Below, in pieces: positions 27,243 through 36,156 of a stretch of DNA of 64,000 bases. Origin of the DNA: Tardiphaga sp. vice304 (GTDB taxonomy: Bacteria; Pseudomonadota; Alphaproteobacteria; Rhizobiales; Xanthobacteraceae); the NCBI RefSeq assembly GCF_007018905.1, contig NZ_CP041402.1:5630001-5694000 (forward strand). The letters run 5' to 3'. A program made the translations under genes and the position numbers. Under the pieces are notes generated by a model that worked only from the letters and a program-made list of their open reading frames with translations, was not told where the DNA came from and made no database searches. The first letter of the stretch is position 1. Every line of letters starts with the position of its first letter.

Positions 27243-27565
27243 ATGATAGCCTCATGAGTTGTAGGCCAGCATTCTACTGGCATTCCAGGTACGAAACTTC
27301 CATCTGTACCGTTTCACTACGCCCAACAATCGACAAAGTTCCAATCGGATCCGGCCGGCGGGGTTCGAACGGTCTAGTTGTTTGTTGCAGCGCAACGTGC
27401 CCCGTTCAGAAGTCATTCGATCCCCGGCTGAGTGCCATCGGATTCAAATTGAAACACGTCTCCGAAAAAACGTACGCTAGTGAAGCGACGACGTTGGGAT
27501 ATGGAAATGCTGCACCGAGTTGTTTGGACGAACGAGGAGATGCGGTGGTTGCGGGTCTACATTGC
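27243..27565. other. Intergenic, possible gene stub
   Basis: Just before the R repeat, a plus-strand frame reads MEMLHRVVWTNEEMRWLRVY, like the start of a small SANT/Myb-like protein. It is cut where the repeat begins. Nothing else is visible. Confidence 0.35.
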
Positions 27566-27652
27566 GGCTTTCTGTATTGAGCTTTTGTTTCTTCCCGTGT
27601 GAACCACCTAACTGGTCCGATGCCTACGCGTCAGATTTTCGATAGCCCACAA
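27566..27652 (+). repeat. Dispersed R repeat, single unit
   Basis: GGCTTTCTGTATTGAGC leads to the core GAACCACCTAACTGGTCC at 27601-27618. This is a one-unit copy with a 1-nt deletion in the core. Confidence 0.8.
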
Positions 27653-27782
27653 CTTTGCAATCAAGTTCCGTTTCGCGGCAGATGTGTTCTCCGAGGAGTG
27701 GCCAACAACAGCGGTGGTGAGCGGCAATCTGGAATCGAAATAGCAGCCTAGTCTTTTTTGACAGAGTTCTGGCCGGTTTGCT

Positions 27783-28898
27783 TCAACTGCGGAGCGGCAT
27801 TGTCAGAACGAAACATGTCTTTTCCGGCGTCGATGCGACCGACAGCCTGCCGCCATGCGCTTTGGCTATCTGAGAGGCGATATGTAGCCCTAGTCCGAGC
27901 CCGTGTCCGGAGTCACGCACCTCGCCGCGGAAGAATGGCTCAAACAGCCTTGCCATGGCAGCCTCGGGAATGGCTTCCCCAGCATTGACGACGGAGAGTT
28001 CAAACGTTCCGTTGACCGTTTTGGCGTGGACCCTCACAGGTGCGTGCACCGCACCGTGTGTGAGTGCATTGCCGACTAGGTTGGATACCAATTGGCCCAT
28101 ACGGGACCGATCGCAATCGACCGGTTCGAAGATCGTGAACTCCGTCCGGATCTCGCGGGTGGGATGCGCGATCCGGAGCTCGTCGACGACCTGCACCAAA
28201 ATCGGCTCGAGGGCGTGCTGGGCGTCGCGGGTCAACGTGATGCCGCTTCCGAGGCGGCCGCGGGCGAAGTCGAGGACGTCGTCGATCAGACCCGCCATTC
28301 GGACGACTGTCGTGTTCAACATCGCAAGAACCTGAAAATCCATGTCACTCTTCGGCGAATCCGATCGCTGCAGAATGCGGGCGCCGGCGCTGATGGTTGC
28401 CAGCGGGTTGCGCAGATCATGCCCCAGAACGGCGATGAACTGTTCGCGCAACTCCGACGTCTCCCGCTCGCTTCGCAAGCCCTCTTGTGCCGCTGAGCGC
28501 GTCTCGATGAGATTGCGTTCGTAGAGCCGACGGTCGGTCGCTTTCAGCACGACGACCCGGGTCAGTATCGTCTTTCCGTCGGGATCCCGCTGTTCGGCAG
28601 CGTTGACGATCACAGGCAGCTTACCGCCGTCCTGCATAACAAAATCGAGCGCGACCTCGCTGAAGGCGCCCTGCATCCGGAGCAGTGGCGCGATGTGGGT
28701 CTCGTAGTAAATCCGCCCGGCCATGCTGAGAATTTCGTTCAACCGTTTGCCGATCAGCTCGATGTCAGAAAAGCCGATCCAAGCTTTCATCGTGGCGTTG
28801 ATCCGCGACACACGGCCGTTTGGGCCTAGGGTGACGTAGCCACATGGGGCGTTCTCGAACAGATCTCTGAATTCGCCTTCGGCCTCTCCGTTAGACAT
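27783..28898 (-). CDS. PAS-domain sensor histidine kinase
   Basis: Starting at MSNGEAEGEFRDLF (28898), this protein of about 371 residues has a PAS domain (NAPCGYVTLGPNGRVSRINA) and a HisKA domain (FIAVLGHDLRNPLATISAGA with the phospho-His). An HATPase follows: N-box LVSNLVGNALTHG and G-box SGHGLGLGLHIA. No membrane helix, so cytoplasmic. The start overlaps the stop of the RsbQ-like hydrolase by 8 nt, which implies co-translation. The pairing suggests the hydrolase makes or removes the PAS ligand. No cognate response regulator is adjacent. Confidence 0.92.
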   Translation of the reverse strand: MSNGEAEGEFRDLFENAPCGYVTLGPNGRVSRINATMKAWIGFSDIELIGKRLNEILSMAGRIYYETHIAPLLRMQGAFSEVALDFVMQDGGKLPVIVNAAEQRDPDGKTILTRVVVLKATDRRLYERNLIETRSAAQEGLRSERETSELREQFIAVLGHDLRNPLATISAGARILQRSDSPKSDMDFQVLAMLNTTVVRMAGLIDDVLDFARGRLGSGITLTRDAQHALEPILVQVVDELRIAHPTREIRTEFTIFEPVDCDRSRMGQLVSNLVGNALTHGAVHAPVRVHAKTVNGTFELSVVNAGEAIPEAAMARLFEPFFRGEVRDSGHGLGLGLHIASQIAKAHGGRLSVASTPEKTCFVLTMPLRS

Positions 28899-29679
28899 AA
28901 GCGCGTATCGCCGCCACGACTTCGGCAGGGGCGCTGAGATTGGGGCAATGTCCAGTAGCTTCGAGGTTGACGAGCTTGCTACCTGCGATCTCTCGGTGGA
29001 CATACTCACCGACTTCTTCGGAGGCGATGATGTCGTCCTTGCATTGCAGGATCAGAGTCGGGACCGTGACCTTCGCGAGGTCCGCCCTGTTGTCGGAAGA
29101 GAAGGTCACCTTGGCGAACTGCTTGGCGATGTCCGGATCCGTCCGGCAGAAGCTGTTGGTCAATTCCTCGCCGAGCTCTGGCCGATCGGAATTCCCCATA
29201 ATGGCGGGCGCCATGGCGGAAGACCAGCCCATCTGGTTCTGCTCGAGGAATTCCAGAAGCTCGGTGATCTGCACCTCCGAAAAGCCGCCTCGATACTCTC
29301 CATCGTCAATGTAGCGCGCGGACGGACCGACAAGGATAAGCGTCGAGAACAGGTCGGGCGCCTTAATCGAGGCGAGCACGCCGATCATGGCAGCGACGGA
29401 GTGACCGACGAAGACGGCGCCTTTCAGTTCCAGTTCCTGTCCCATCTCGACGACGTCGGCGGCGTAGCCGACCAGGCTGTCATATTTCGCGGGATCATAG
29501 GCTTTTAGATCGGAACCGCCGGCACCGACGTGGTCGAACAGGACGGTCGTGAAATCCTTCTCGAACGCTGGGGCGACGAAGCGCCACATGTTCTGGTCGC
29601 ATCCAAAACCATGGGCGAAGACCATTGCTGTTTCTCCAGTCCCGCGGATCTGGACATTGTTCCGTTGTGCTACGCTCAC
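28891..29679 (-). CDS. RsbQ-like alpha/beta hydrolase
   Basis: This 262-residue protein starts at GTG 29679 with AGGAACGAGC upstream. The catalytic triad is GHSVAAMI (Ser94), CKDDIIA (Asp215) and ATGHCP (His244). The family is recognised from MGNSDRPELGEELTNSFCRT and DPDIAKQFAKVTFSSDNRAD, typical of Bacillus RsbQ and related to the KAI2/D14 receptors. RsbQ works with the PAS-domain phosphatase RsbP in energy-stress sensing; here the partner is a PAS histidine kinase. Substrate unknown. Confidence 0.92.
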   Translation of the reverse strand: MSVAQRNNVQIRGTGETAMVFAHGFGCDQNMWRFVAPAFEKDFTTVLFDHVGAGGSDLKAYDPAKYDSLVGYAADVVEMGQELELKGAVFVGHSVAAMIGVLASIKAPDLFSTLILVGPSARYIDDGEYRGGFSEVQITELLEFLEQNQMGWSSAMAPAIMGNSDRPELGEELTNSFCRTDPDIAKQFAKVTFSSDNRADLAKVTVPTLILQCKDDIIASEEVGEYVHREIAGSKLVNLEATGHCPNLSAPAEVVAAIRAYV

Positions 29680-29997
29680 GCTCGTTCCTGTGCTGCCCAG
29701 CGGACCCTACACTCTGACTAAGGAGCGCTCTACAGAAATCTCGGTTCCTTAATGTTGGTGTTAAAGTATTTTCATCCGCTGGGCTCGGTCAAACCTGACC
29801 AGCCGCTTGTGTTTCTAAAAGTGCGCGAAGGGCAGACGTGAGCATCAGGCAGGGCTGCTGTAGCAATTAAGCCACGCCACAAACGTGCTTAAGGCGAGGA
29901 CATCACAGAGCCGCAGGTTGGACTGCGCCAGAAGCGAAAAGTGGTCAAAGTGATGCGAAAAGCCGGCCTAGTGCTTAGGATCGATTCCTACTCAGGC
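29680..29997. other. Intergenic, no supported gene
   Basis: Upstream region of the hydrolase-kinase operon. No other gene or clear promoter motif is visible. Confidence 0.45.
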
Positions 29998-30140
29998 GGC
30001 TTTCTGTATTGATTCCAGTAAGTGGTCGCTTGCAGCTGCCACCCAGCAAGTGGACTTTTCAGATTAAAAAAACAACTTTTTTCGTGCAGACGACCTTAAC
30101 CAGTCCGATGCCCCTAACCCCGTAAGTTTCCCCCCCCTTT
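29998..30140 (+). repeat. Dispersed R repeat, one full and one partial unit
   Basis: A partial unit (GGCTTTCTGTATTGA at about 30000) is followed by a full one (GGACTTTTCAGATTAAAAAA ... core CGACCTTAACCAGTCCGATG at 30091-30110), then a run of eight C. Confidence 0.75.
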
Positions 30141-30458
30141 TCATCCCGGAGCGGACCCCAAGAGTCCCTAGCATTCTTAATGCAACTCAAGTCACCGGGC
30201 CGCTTGCTAATTAATAATGACGGCGAGTTCCGTCAACTAGGCCGTCAACCCCGACATCTGCCAGGCTGACGCCACACCCGAGTCCACGATGCCTCGATAT
30301 CCGACACTCTGCTGCATAGCAGCGACACGATGCGGACCGCGTCGAGATATCAAGATTCGCTTCTACGACCGTGGTACATCGCCAGCACGGCCGGCGCGGA
30401 AGCGATACAAATCGGCTGCAACCGCAACCTTCGCCAACCCAACCGATTTGAAGCAAGA
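30141..30458. other. Intergenic, no supported gene
   Basis: About 320 bp of unassigned sequence between the R repeat and the convergent small gene. No RNA or motif was recognised. Confidence 0.45.
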
Positions 30459-30734
30459 TCACGTTTCCGTCGGCACAGGCGATCCGGATGGGCCTCTCGG
30501 AAGTAGAAATCGGATCGTGAGTCCGGATGGGTTGTCGCGGCCGACGATAAGGATGTCGCCGGGCTGCCTTTCCACCTCCATCACGTCAGAAGCCGTGTGG
30601 TGGCTGGGGGCAGGGAAAAGCCCGAGGGCCACGTGCAGTTCGACCGCGTTCACGACGAGATGCCGTTGTCCACGTGTCGAGGCAGTCTTCATTTGCGCCA
30701 ACAGTTCTTCCCTGAAATCGTCTGCCGAAACCAT
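30459..30734 (-). CDS. Conserved hypothetical protein
   Basis: This 91-residue protein starts MVSADDFREELLAQMKTAST, with AAGGTAGC before the ATG. The core HLVVNAVELHVALGLFPAPS and GDILIVGRDNPSGLTIRFLL resembles small rhizobial proteins of unknown function. The fold looks globular and soluble. Confidence 0.65.
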   Translation of the reverse strand: MVSADDFREELLAQMKTASTRGQRHLVVNAVELHVALGLFPAPSHHTASDVMEVERQPGDILIVGRDNPSGLTIRFLLPRGPSGSPVPTET

Positions 30735-30944
30735 CTTGCTACCTTCCGATACGTGGTCTTGGCGGCGAACATAATGGTCCGTTTGCCTCGCTGGAATAGG
30801 TTATCCCGGGAGGAGAGCCAGCCGGCCTGCCGTCCGACGCATGCCCGATTGCCACCACGAACAAACCACGTATTCGTAGCCCTAGGGCCTTTCGGCTGTC
30901 GCGATGGGGAATTAACCATCGCTGGCCGAATTGAGGAGTCAAGC

Positions 30945-31178
30945 ATGTCCAAGACCGAATCCCCGCAGCTTTCGCCCTCCGAATTCGGAGCCGACCTGAT
31001 TTCGACGATGCGTACCGCGCTGAACGACGCGGCGGGAAGCATAGACGAGGCGAACCGGACTCCAGCCACGATCGCGAAGATGGCCGAGCGGATGCTTCGC
31101 ACGGCGTCCGCGGGCGTGACCGACGCGGAGCGGCTGACCGCCGTCGCGGTGGAAGAGGGGGCGAATCCGGCCGACTAG
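30945..31178 (+). CDS. 77-residue helical hypothetical protein
   Basis: It starts MSKTESPQLSPSEFGADLIS, 6 nt after a clear GAGGAG site. The rest is amphipathic helix (DAAGSIDEANRTPATIAKMA, RMLRTASAGVTDAERL). No family recognised. The strong ribosome-binding site and composition support expression. Confidence 0.6.
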   Translation: MSKTESPQLSPSEFGADLISTMRTALNDAAGSIDEANRTPATIAKMAERMLRTASAGVTDAERLTAVAVEEGANPAD

Positions 31179-31320
31179 TCGAATCGGCGGCTGAATCGTA
31201 CGGGGCCAGCGAGAACTCGCCGGATCGATGACCCTTTGACAGTGGCCGTCCGGTTGTCCACTTAGTAACGAATCCTTGCTGCGTCGCTTTCATCGCCGAA
31301 GGGAATTCCATCATGCAGCT

Positions 31321-31431
31321 CGCAGCACGGTCATTCTAATCGTCAAAGACGAATTCTTGCTCCGCATGAATGCGGCAGAAATGCTCGGGGACGCAGGTTT
31401 CCAAGTCGTGGAACCAGCAGCGCCGTCGAGC
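31321..31431 (+). pseudogene. Response-regulator receiver domain fragment
   Basis: STVILIVKDEFLLRMNAAEM, LGDAGFQVVE is the first strand and helix of a CheY-like receiver. The acidic pair before the phospho-Asp is now KDE rather than EDE, and the domain stops before the phospho-Asp. Truncated. Confidence 0.7.
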
Positions 31432-31639
31432 CAGTCGATTGCAGTTGCCATGGGATCGTGCGTCATATGCGCTCTCGAGAACGCGCCGAAACCTTTAGAA
31501 GCATTCTATTGAATGGTTTGTGAACGAATGGCGCTAAAATCAAGGCAAGCCGGAGATTTGCAATCTATAATCTATTACGGAGAACAGGCGGCCATCAGCG
31601 ACCTCTTTCAGGCCGCCAAGGACAGCAGGGGCAACCTGA

Positions 31640-33037
31640 TCAGAATTTAACTACCGTTCGCAAACCGAGAATAAAGGCGTTGCCAATATGGCGCCCAGGC
31701 GTGTCGCTCTTCATTGGATCAACAGCCCCCCCACCCGGACGGGCAATAAACTGAGCGTTTGGTTGCAACAACCATCCTTGTCGAACTTCGTAGGCATATG
31801 CCACGGTCACCAGCGCCTCCGACGAGCGACGCGCGAAGGTCGGATCGAGAAAGATCTGGTAGTCTTGATCGAGGGCTTGAACGGCCCGCGAAACGTGGGC
31901 ATAGGCAATCGCAGCACCAAATTTGTCGTTCGGTCGAGAATCGAACCACCCATTCGCCTGAAAGCCCGCATCGGCATAGACATCGATTAGGTTCCGATCC
32001 GGTGGGCTCACCACCGCGCGTGCGAACACGCCAATGCCGCGATCCTCAACGGTAGGCTTCGTGGCAATCGTCTGCTCGATCACAGCGAATACCCCACTAT
32101 TGCCGCGCAGCGTCGCTGGCATCCCGGAAGACGTCGGGTCTGCAAGCGAACGCCCGTCAAAAGCATAGCGCTGGCTGTCAAATTCACCGAAGTGACGAAA
32201 GCCGCCGAGCTTAAAGGCGCCGGGCGCTTTCTTGCCGAATGCATCAGACCAATCAAACTCGACCTGCCCGATAACGAGAGGCGGGTCTCGCAAGCGGAAG
32301 TTCAGACCGTAACGGTTGCGCTCTTGGGGGTCTCCGTCGCCAGGACCGGCTGGGTCACCATCATAGACAGCGACCATTCCGGTGATGTTGTCGCTCAGCT
32401 TCGCCCGGAACCGGGCGCCGAGCGCGGCGAGCGGTGTCGCCGGGCCACCGCTTGGCAGATTGGCTGCGGTAGCTGCAGGCCAAGTGAAGGTTGCATTAGT
32501 AAATACGTCGCTGAATTTTGTCGTGATAAATTCGGCGTCCGCGGAAAGTTGCCCGGCGCGGATCGAAAGACGATCGTTGACGAACTTCTGCTCAAACCAG
32601 GCCTCAAACAGCCGGACAGTCGTCACTCCTTCGATCCCACTCGCCCCCATGAAGCTTTGCAGATGGCGGTTGGTGAATTGATCTCCATAAATTGCGAAGA
32701 CGTTGCCATGAAAGGTTAGGCCTTTCGCGTCGGCAGCTTTTTCAAAATCGATATCGAGCGCGAGATTTCGCCGGTTTAAGAGCGTTGCTCCGGGCTGCAC
32801 ACCGCCGACACCGTTGGCGAGCGCTTCGCCGATGTACGTTGCGGCGAACTTTATGCCCCAGCGCTCCAGTGGGTTCGGGAGGATGCCAAGCGTGCGCTCC
32901 TTTACGGTGCTTTCTCCTGTATCCTCATCAACGGGTTTATCTTCATCATCAGCAAGCCGTGCGAAAGCGGTCGCCGTAAAGAGGCAAAGCGCACTCCCGA
33001 GTAACCAGATTTTCAGAAACTGGGCGATGCATCTCAT
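31640..33037 (-). CDS. OprB-family carbohydrate-selective porin
   Basis: This 465-residue protein has a signal peptide (MRCIAQFLKIWLLGSALCLF ... AFA). A carbohydrate porin barrel follows: NPLERWGIKFAATYIGEALA, HLQSFMGASGIEGVTTVRLF, DRLSIRAGQLSADAEFITTK, and the closing LGLRTVVKF with a terminal Phe. OprB porins admit sugars across the outer membrane. No sugar transporter is adjacent. The gene looks intact. Confidence 0.9.
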   Translation of the reverse strand: MRCIAQFLKIWLLGSALCLFTATAFARLADDEDKPVDEDTGESTVKERTLGILPNPLERWGIKFAATYIGEALANGVGGVQPGATLLNRRNLALDIDFEKAADAKGLTFHGNVFAIYGDQFTNRHLQSFMGASGIEGVTTVRLFEAWFEQKFVNDRLSIRAGQLSADAEFITTKFSDVFTNATFTWPAATAANLPSGGPATPLAALGARFRAKLSDNITGMVAVYDGDPAGPGDGDPQERNRYGLNFRLRDPPLVIGQVEFDWSDAFGKKAPGAFKLGGFRHFGEFDSQRYAFDGRSLADPTSSGMPATLRGNSGVFAVIEQTIATKPTVEDRGIGVFARAVVSPPDRNLIDVYADAGFQANGWFDSRPNDKFGAAIAYAHVSRAVQALDQDYQIFLDPTFARRSSEALVTVAYAYEVRQGWLLQPNAQFIARPGGGAVDPMKSDTPGRHIGNAFILGLRTVVKF

Positions 33038-33180
33038 GACGCATTATGGCTCGGGCCCATGCCTCATTGCCAGAGCCAATGCCAGTTCCTGTTGATCTCT
33101 CCACATCACCGGCGAAGAGGCGGCGGTATTGGCTCTTATGCCACCTCAGAGGTTCATCTTCCAGGATCGACCTTGCGCCA

Positions 33181-33234
33181 GCAACCGATCATGGTCGACG
33201 GCGTACCCGAAACGCGACGTGGCTTTCTGTACTA
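33181..33234 (+). repeat. Partial R repeat interrupted by IS5 element
   Basis: TGGTCGACGGCGTACCCGAA ... GGCTTTCTGTA matches the left part of the R unit at 51098-51137 and stops exactly at the IS5-family end. The right part of the unit is not found on the other side. Confidence 0.6.
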
Positions 33235-34075
33235 GGGTCCGGACCCAATAACTGGATTCCCATGATCGTTCGTTCGTGATTCACTGCCTCATCGAGGAGG
33301 CAATGAGATGGCGGATTTCTTTTGGTTTTCCGATACGCAGTGGGCTCGGATCGAGCCGCTGCTTCCAACCGACGTGCGCGGTAAGCCCCGGGTAGATGAT
33401 CGTCGTGTGCTGAGTGGCATCGTCCATGCCCTTCGCTGCGGCGGCCGTTGGGTCGATTGCGCCGACGTCTATGGTCCGAAGAAAACGCTCTATAACCGGT
33501 TCGTCCGCTGGTCAGAACGCGGCATTTGGGAAGGCATATTCAGCGCGTTGGCGGGAGCGGCAGATGTGCCGGGCCGGCTGTTCATCGACAGCAGTTGTAT
33601 CAAGGTCCACCGCTGTGCGGGCGGCGGAAAAGGGGGGCCTTGGCTCATGGTATCGGCCGCACGAAAGGCGGACGAAACACGAAGCTCCATGCCGTCTGCG
33701 ACGAGAAGGGCCGCCCCTGCGTCCTGCTCCTGACGCCCGGAAACGTGCACGATTGCAAGGTCGCGCAGCTCTGCATCGGAGCGATGCCACCCTCTGCGGA
33801 ACTCGTCGCTGACAAGGGGTACGATAGCCAGGCACTGCGGGAATGGCTGGCCGAGCGTGGCACCGAGCCCGTCATTCCGCCCCGCAAGAACCGCAAGATC
33901 CAATACGAATATGACCGCGCGATCTACAAGCAGCGCAACGTCGTCGAGCGCATGTTCTGCCGCTTCAAAGATTGGCGACGCATCGCAACCCGCTTCGATC
34001 GGAACATCAAAAACTTCATGGGAGCCATCAGTCTCGCCGCCGCAGTCATCTGGTGGCTGTAGTGAGTCCGGACCC
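33235..34075 (+). mobile_element. IS5-family (IS427-type) insertion sequence
   Basis: The element is bounded by GGGTCCGGACC (33235) and its inverted copy GGTCCGGACCC-type end (GTCCGGACCC, 34066-34075), with TA on both sides as a possible 2-bp target duplication. It is 841 bp long and carries one transposase read in two frames. It interrupts an R repeat. Confidence 0.85.
33308..34062 (+). CDS. IS5-family transposase (two frames)
   Basis: Frame one runs MADFFWFSDTQWARIEPLLP to GRLFIDSSCIKVHRCAGGGK. At a GGAAAAGGGGGG slippery run (about 33626-33637) it must shift -1 into the second frame: GGRNTKLHAVCDEKGRP, ELVADKGYDSQALREWL, QRNVVERMFCRFKDWRRIA. DDE residues are present (FIDSS, ADKGYD, VVERMF). 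Programmed -1 frameshifting is normal for IS427-type elements, so the copy may be active. Confidence 0.85.
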
Positions 34076-34229
34076 TAAGTAGCCTGCCGTTTTTCAAGTC
34101 TGCGATTTCGTTTTGAGAGAGAACGAAGCCATCGGATTCGGAACAGACTATCGCGGAATGGACTTCCGGGCGGACGCGAAAACCTTCGCCATCAACACAA
34201 GGGTGGACGCCGATCGAAGAGCGGCGCAA

Positions 34230-34496
34230 GCGGCAGCCGATCCCAGCTTTCCCACTTTTGAGGATAGCAGATAGTCGTTGCGGTTCTTGTTGTGCAGAAA
34301 GTGACCGAAGCGCCGCTCCGAAAGACCAAACCCATACCAGAGTGCGACATCGAAATATCGCACGCCGATGTCCCACGCAGCTTCTAGGGTAGTTTCGGCC
34401 TCCCTGTCGGTATGCTTGTTGAATTCGATCCGAGCGAGACGCCGCCGAGCCTGAAGCCAAATTTTGGTTTGAAGATTTTCTTTACACGGTTAGCCA
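34230..34496 (-). pseudogene. Aldo/keto reductase N-terminal fragment
   Basis: It starts MANRVKKIFKPKFGF, shifts frame, then reads GVRYFDVALWYGFGLSERRF and GHFLHNKNRNDYLLSSKVGK. This is the cofactor-binding start of an aldose-dehydrogenase-type AKR with its Asp and Tyr. It stops after about 85 residues. Another AKR fragment lies at 37857-38330. Confidence 0.75.
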
Positions 34497-34635
34497 TGAT
34501 GTCGTTTCCTCAAACTTCCGAGCGGACGAAAACGCCGTACGAGCAACGCGCAACCCCCGTTACAATGGCGATGCCCCCATTGGGTGAATGAAATAGAATA
34601 TAAGCAGACTTCCGCACCTTCAGCGAATTCCGCTG

Positions 34636-34850
34636 GCGTCACCCGACAGCTGGCCGGGCTGTTCGTGCAGGTCCCGGGGCGGGTCTGGTCGACCTTGGCT
34701 ATGTTGCGGTGGGCGGCACCAAATTGCGGGCGAACGCCTCGAAACAGAAGCCGATCAGCTACCCCCGCATGGTACAAGCCGAGGCAGAGCTGGCTGCTGA
34801 AGTCGAGAAATGGCTTAGCCGAGTAAAACAAGAAGGCACCGTCGAGGATG
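34636..34850 (+). pseudogene. IS1182-family transposase fragment
   Basis: GLVDLGYVAVGGTKLRANAS, KPISYPRMVQAEAELAAEVE is an internal segment of an IS1182-type transposase (compare KVRANAS..K in that family). Both ends are missing. It differs from the complete IS1182 element at 51.9 kb. Confidence 0.65.
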
Positions 34851-34958
34851 CTCGCTCGTGCAGGCTTCAGGCCACGATTTGCGATGTGGCACGTGGCCGT
34901 TCTTTAATGCCTCACAGAGGCGAGCGTCGCCGTGACACCACCGCGTCACGGCGGTCGG

Positions 34959-36098
34959 TCAAGCCGCTGGTTTCAATACCACCTTAGTCCACCCCTCATC
35001 GCGGGCGTCAAAATGCTTATAAGCGTCGGGCGCCTCGTTCAGCCCAATGCGATGCGAGATGATGCTCGATGGTTTCGCCTTGCCGACGTGGATCAAGTCG
35101 CGCAAGCGCCGATTATACGCCTTTACGTTAGCCTGCCCAGTGGCGATGCGCTGCCCCTTAAACCAGAGGGCGCCAAAGTCGAAGGCCATCTTGCCTTGTT
35201 TCGCCAATGCGTCGGAAGCGCCTGGATCTTGAGGCAAGAACACGCCGACCACTCCGATACCGCCCGTCGCCTTCGTCGTCGCGACCAGGCTGTTCATCGT
35301 GAAGTTGTTCACTTCGCGTCCGTGACGGTCGCAGCACTGATAGCCGACGCACTCGCAGCCGCGGTCCGTGCCAAGCCCGTTTGTCTGGCCGAGGATCTCT
35401 TCCACCGGGTCACAGCGCCGCATATCGATCGGAATAGCCCCAAGCGACTTTGCGAGCGCCAACCGGTCATCGTGGGCATCGACCACGAACACTCGAGCAG
35501 CGCCTTTGATTGCTGCGGAGTGCGCCGCCATCAGGCCAACCGGCCCGGCGCCGTAGATCGCCACTGTCTCCCCAGGAAGCAACCCGGCGAGCTCCGTCGC
35601 GTGCCAGCCCGTTGGGAAAATGTCGGACAGCATGACGTAGTCATCCTGCTTTTCCGCCGCATCTTCCGGCAGGGCAAGGCAGTTGAAGTCGGCGTAGGGC
35701 ACGCGCAGAAGTTCCGCCTGCCCCCCCTGGAATGGTCCCATTCCAGCGAAGCCGTAGGCCGCTCCCGCCGTGCCTGGGTTGCACGTGAGACAGAACCCGG
35801 TCAGGCCACGCTCACAATTTTCGCAGAAGCCGCAACCGATGTTGAAAGGCAGACAGACCCAATCGCCCTTCTTCACCCGATCCACCCCGGCACCGATTTC
35901 GATGACTTGGCCCAGGTTTTCGTGGCCGAAAGCCCGCCCCTTCTCAAAATTAGTGCGACCTTCATACATGTGCAGGTCAGAGCCGCAGATGTTGGTGGTA
36001 GTAATCCGGACGACCGCATCCGTCGGCCTTTCAATCTGAGCGTCGGGAATGCTGCTGACGCTTACGTCACGGGGACCGTTGTAGATTAAGGCCTTCAT
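34959..36098 (-). CDS. fdhA: Glutathione-independent formaldehyde dehydrogenase
   Basis: This 379-residue zinc-dependent medium-chain dehydrogenase starts at MKALIYNGPRDVSV. Catalytic zinc ligands are Cys38 (NICGSDLH) and His59/Glu60 (FGHEN); structural zinc ligands are Cys89, 92, 95 and 103. The Rossmann motif is YGAGPVGLMAAHSA. Sequence and length match Pseudomonas-type FdhA, which oxidises formaldehyde with NAD without glutathione. It lies 58 nt downstream of an aldehyde dehydrogenase on the same strand, so the two were likely an aldehyde-detoxification operon. The enzyme looks intact. Confidence 0.92.
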   Translation of the reverse strand: MKALIYNGPRDVSVSSIPDAQIERPTDAVVRITTTNICGSDLHMYEGRTNFEKGRAFGHENLGQVIEIGAGVDRVKKGDWVCLPFNIGCGFCENCERGLTGFCLTCNPGTAGAAYGFAGMGPFQGGQAELLRVPYADFNCLALPEDAAEKQDDYVMLSDIFPTGWHATELAGLLPGETVAIYGAGPVGLMAAHSAAIKGAARVFVVDAHDDRLALAKSLGAIPIDMRRCDPVEEILGQTNGLGTDRGCECVGYQCCDRHGREVNNFTMNSLVATTKATGGIGVVGVFLPQDPGASDALAKQGKMAFDFGALWFKGQRIATGQANVKAYNRRLRDLIHVGKAKPSSIISHRIGLNEAPDAYKHFDARDEGWTKVVLKPAA

Positions 36099-36156
36099 GA
36101 GAGTATCTCCTTTCGATATGAATAAGCGTGTAACGGATAGTGAGTTTCCCCAAACA

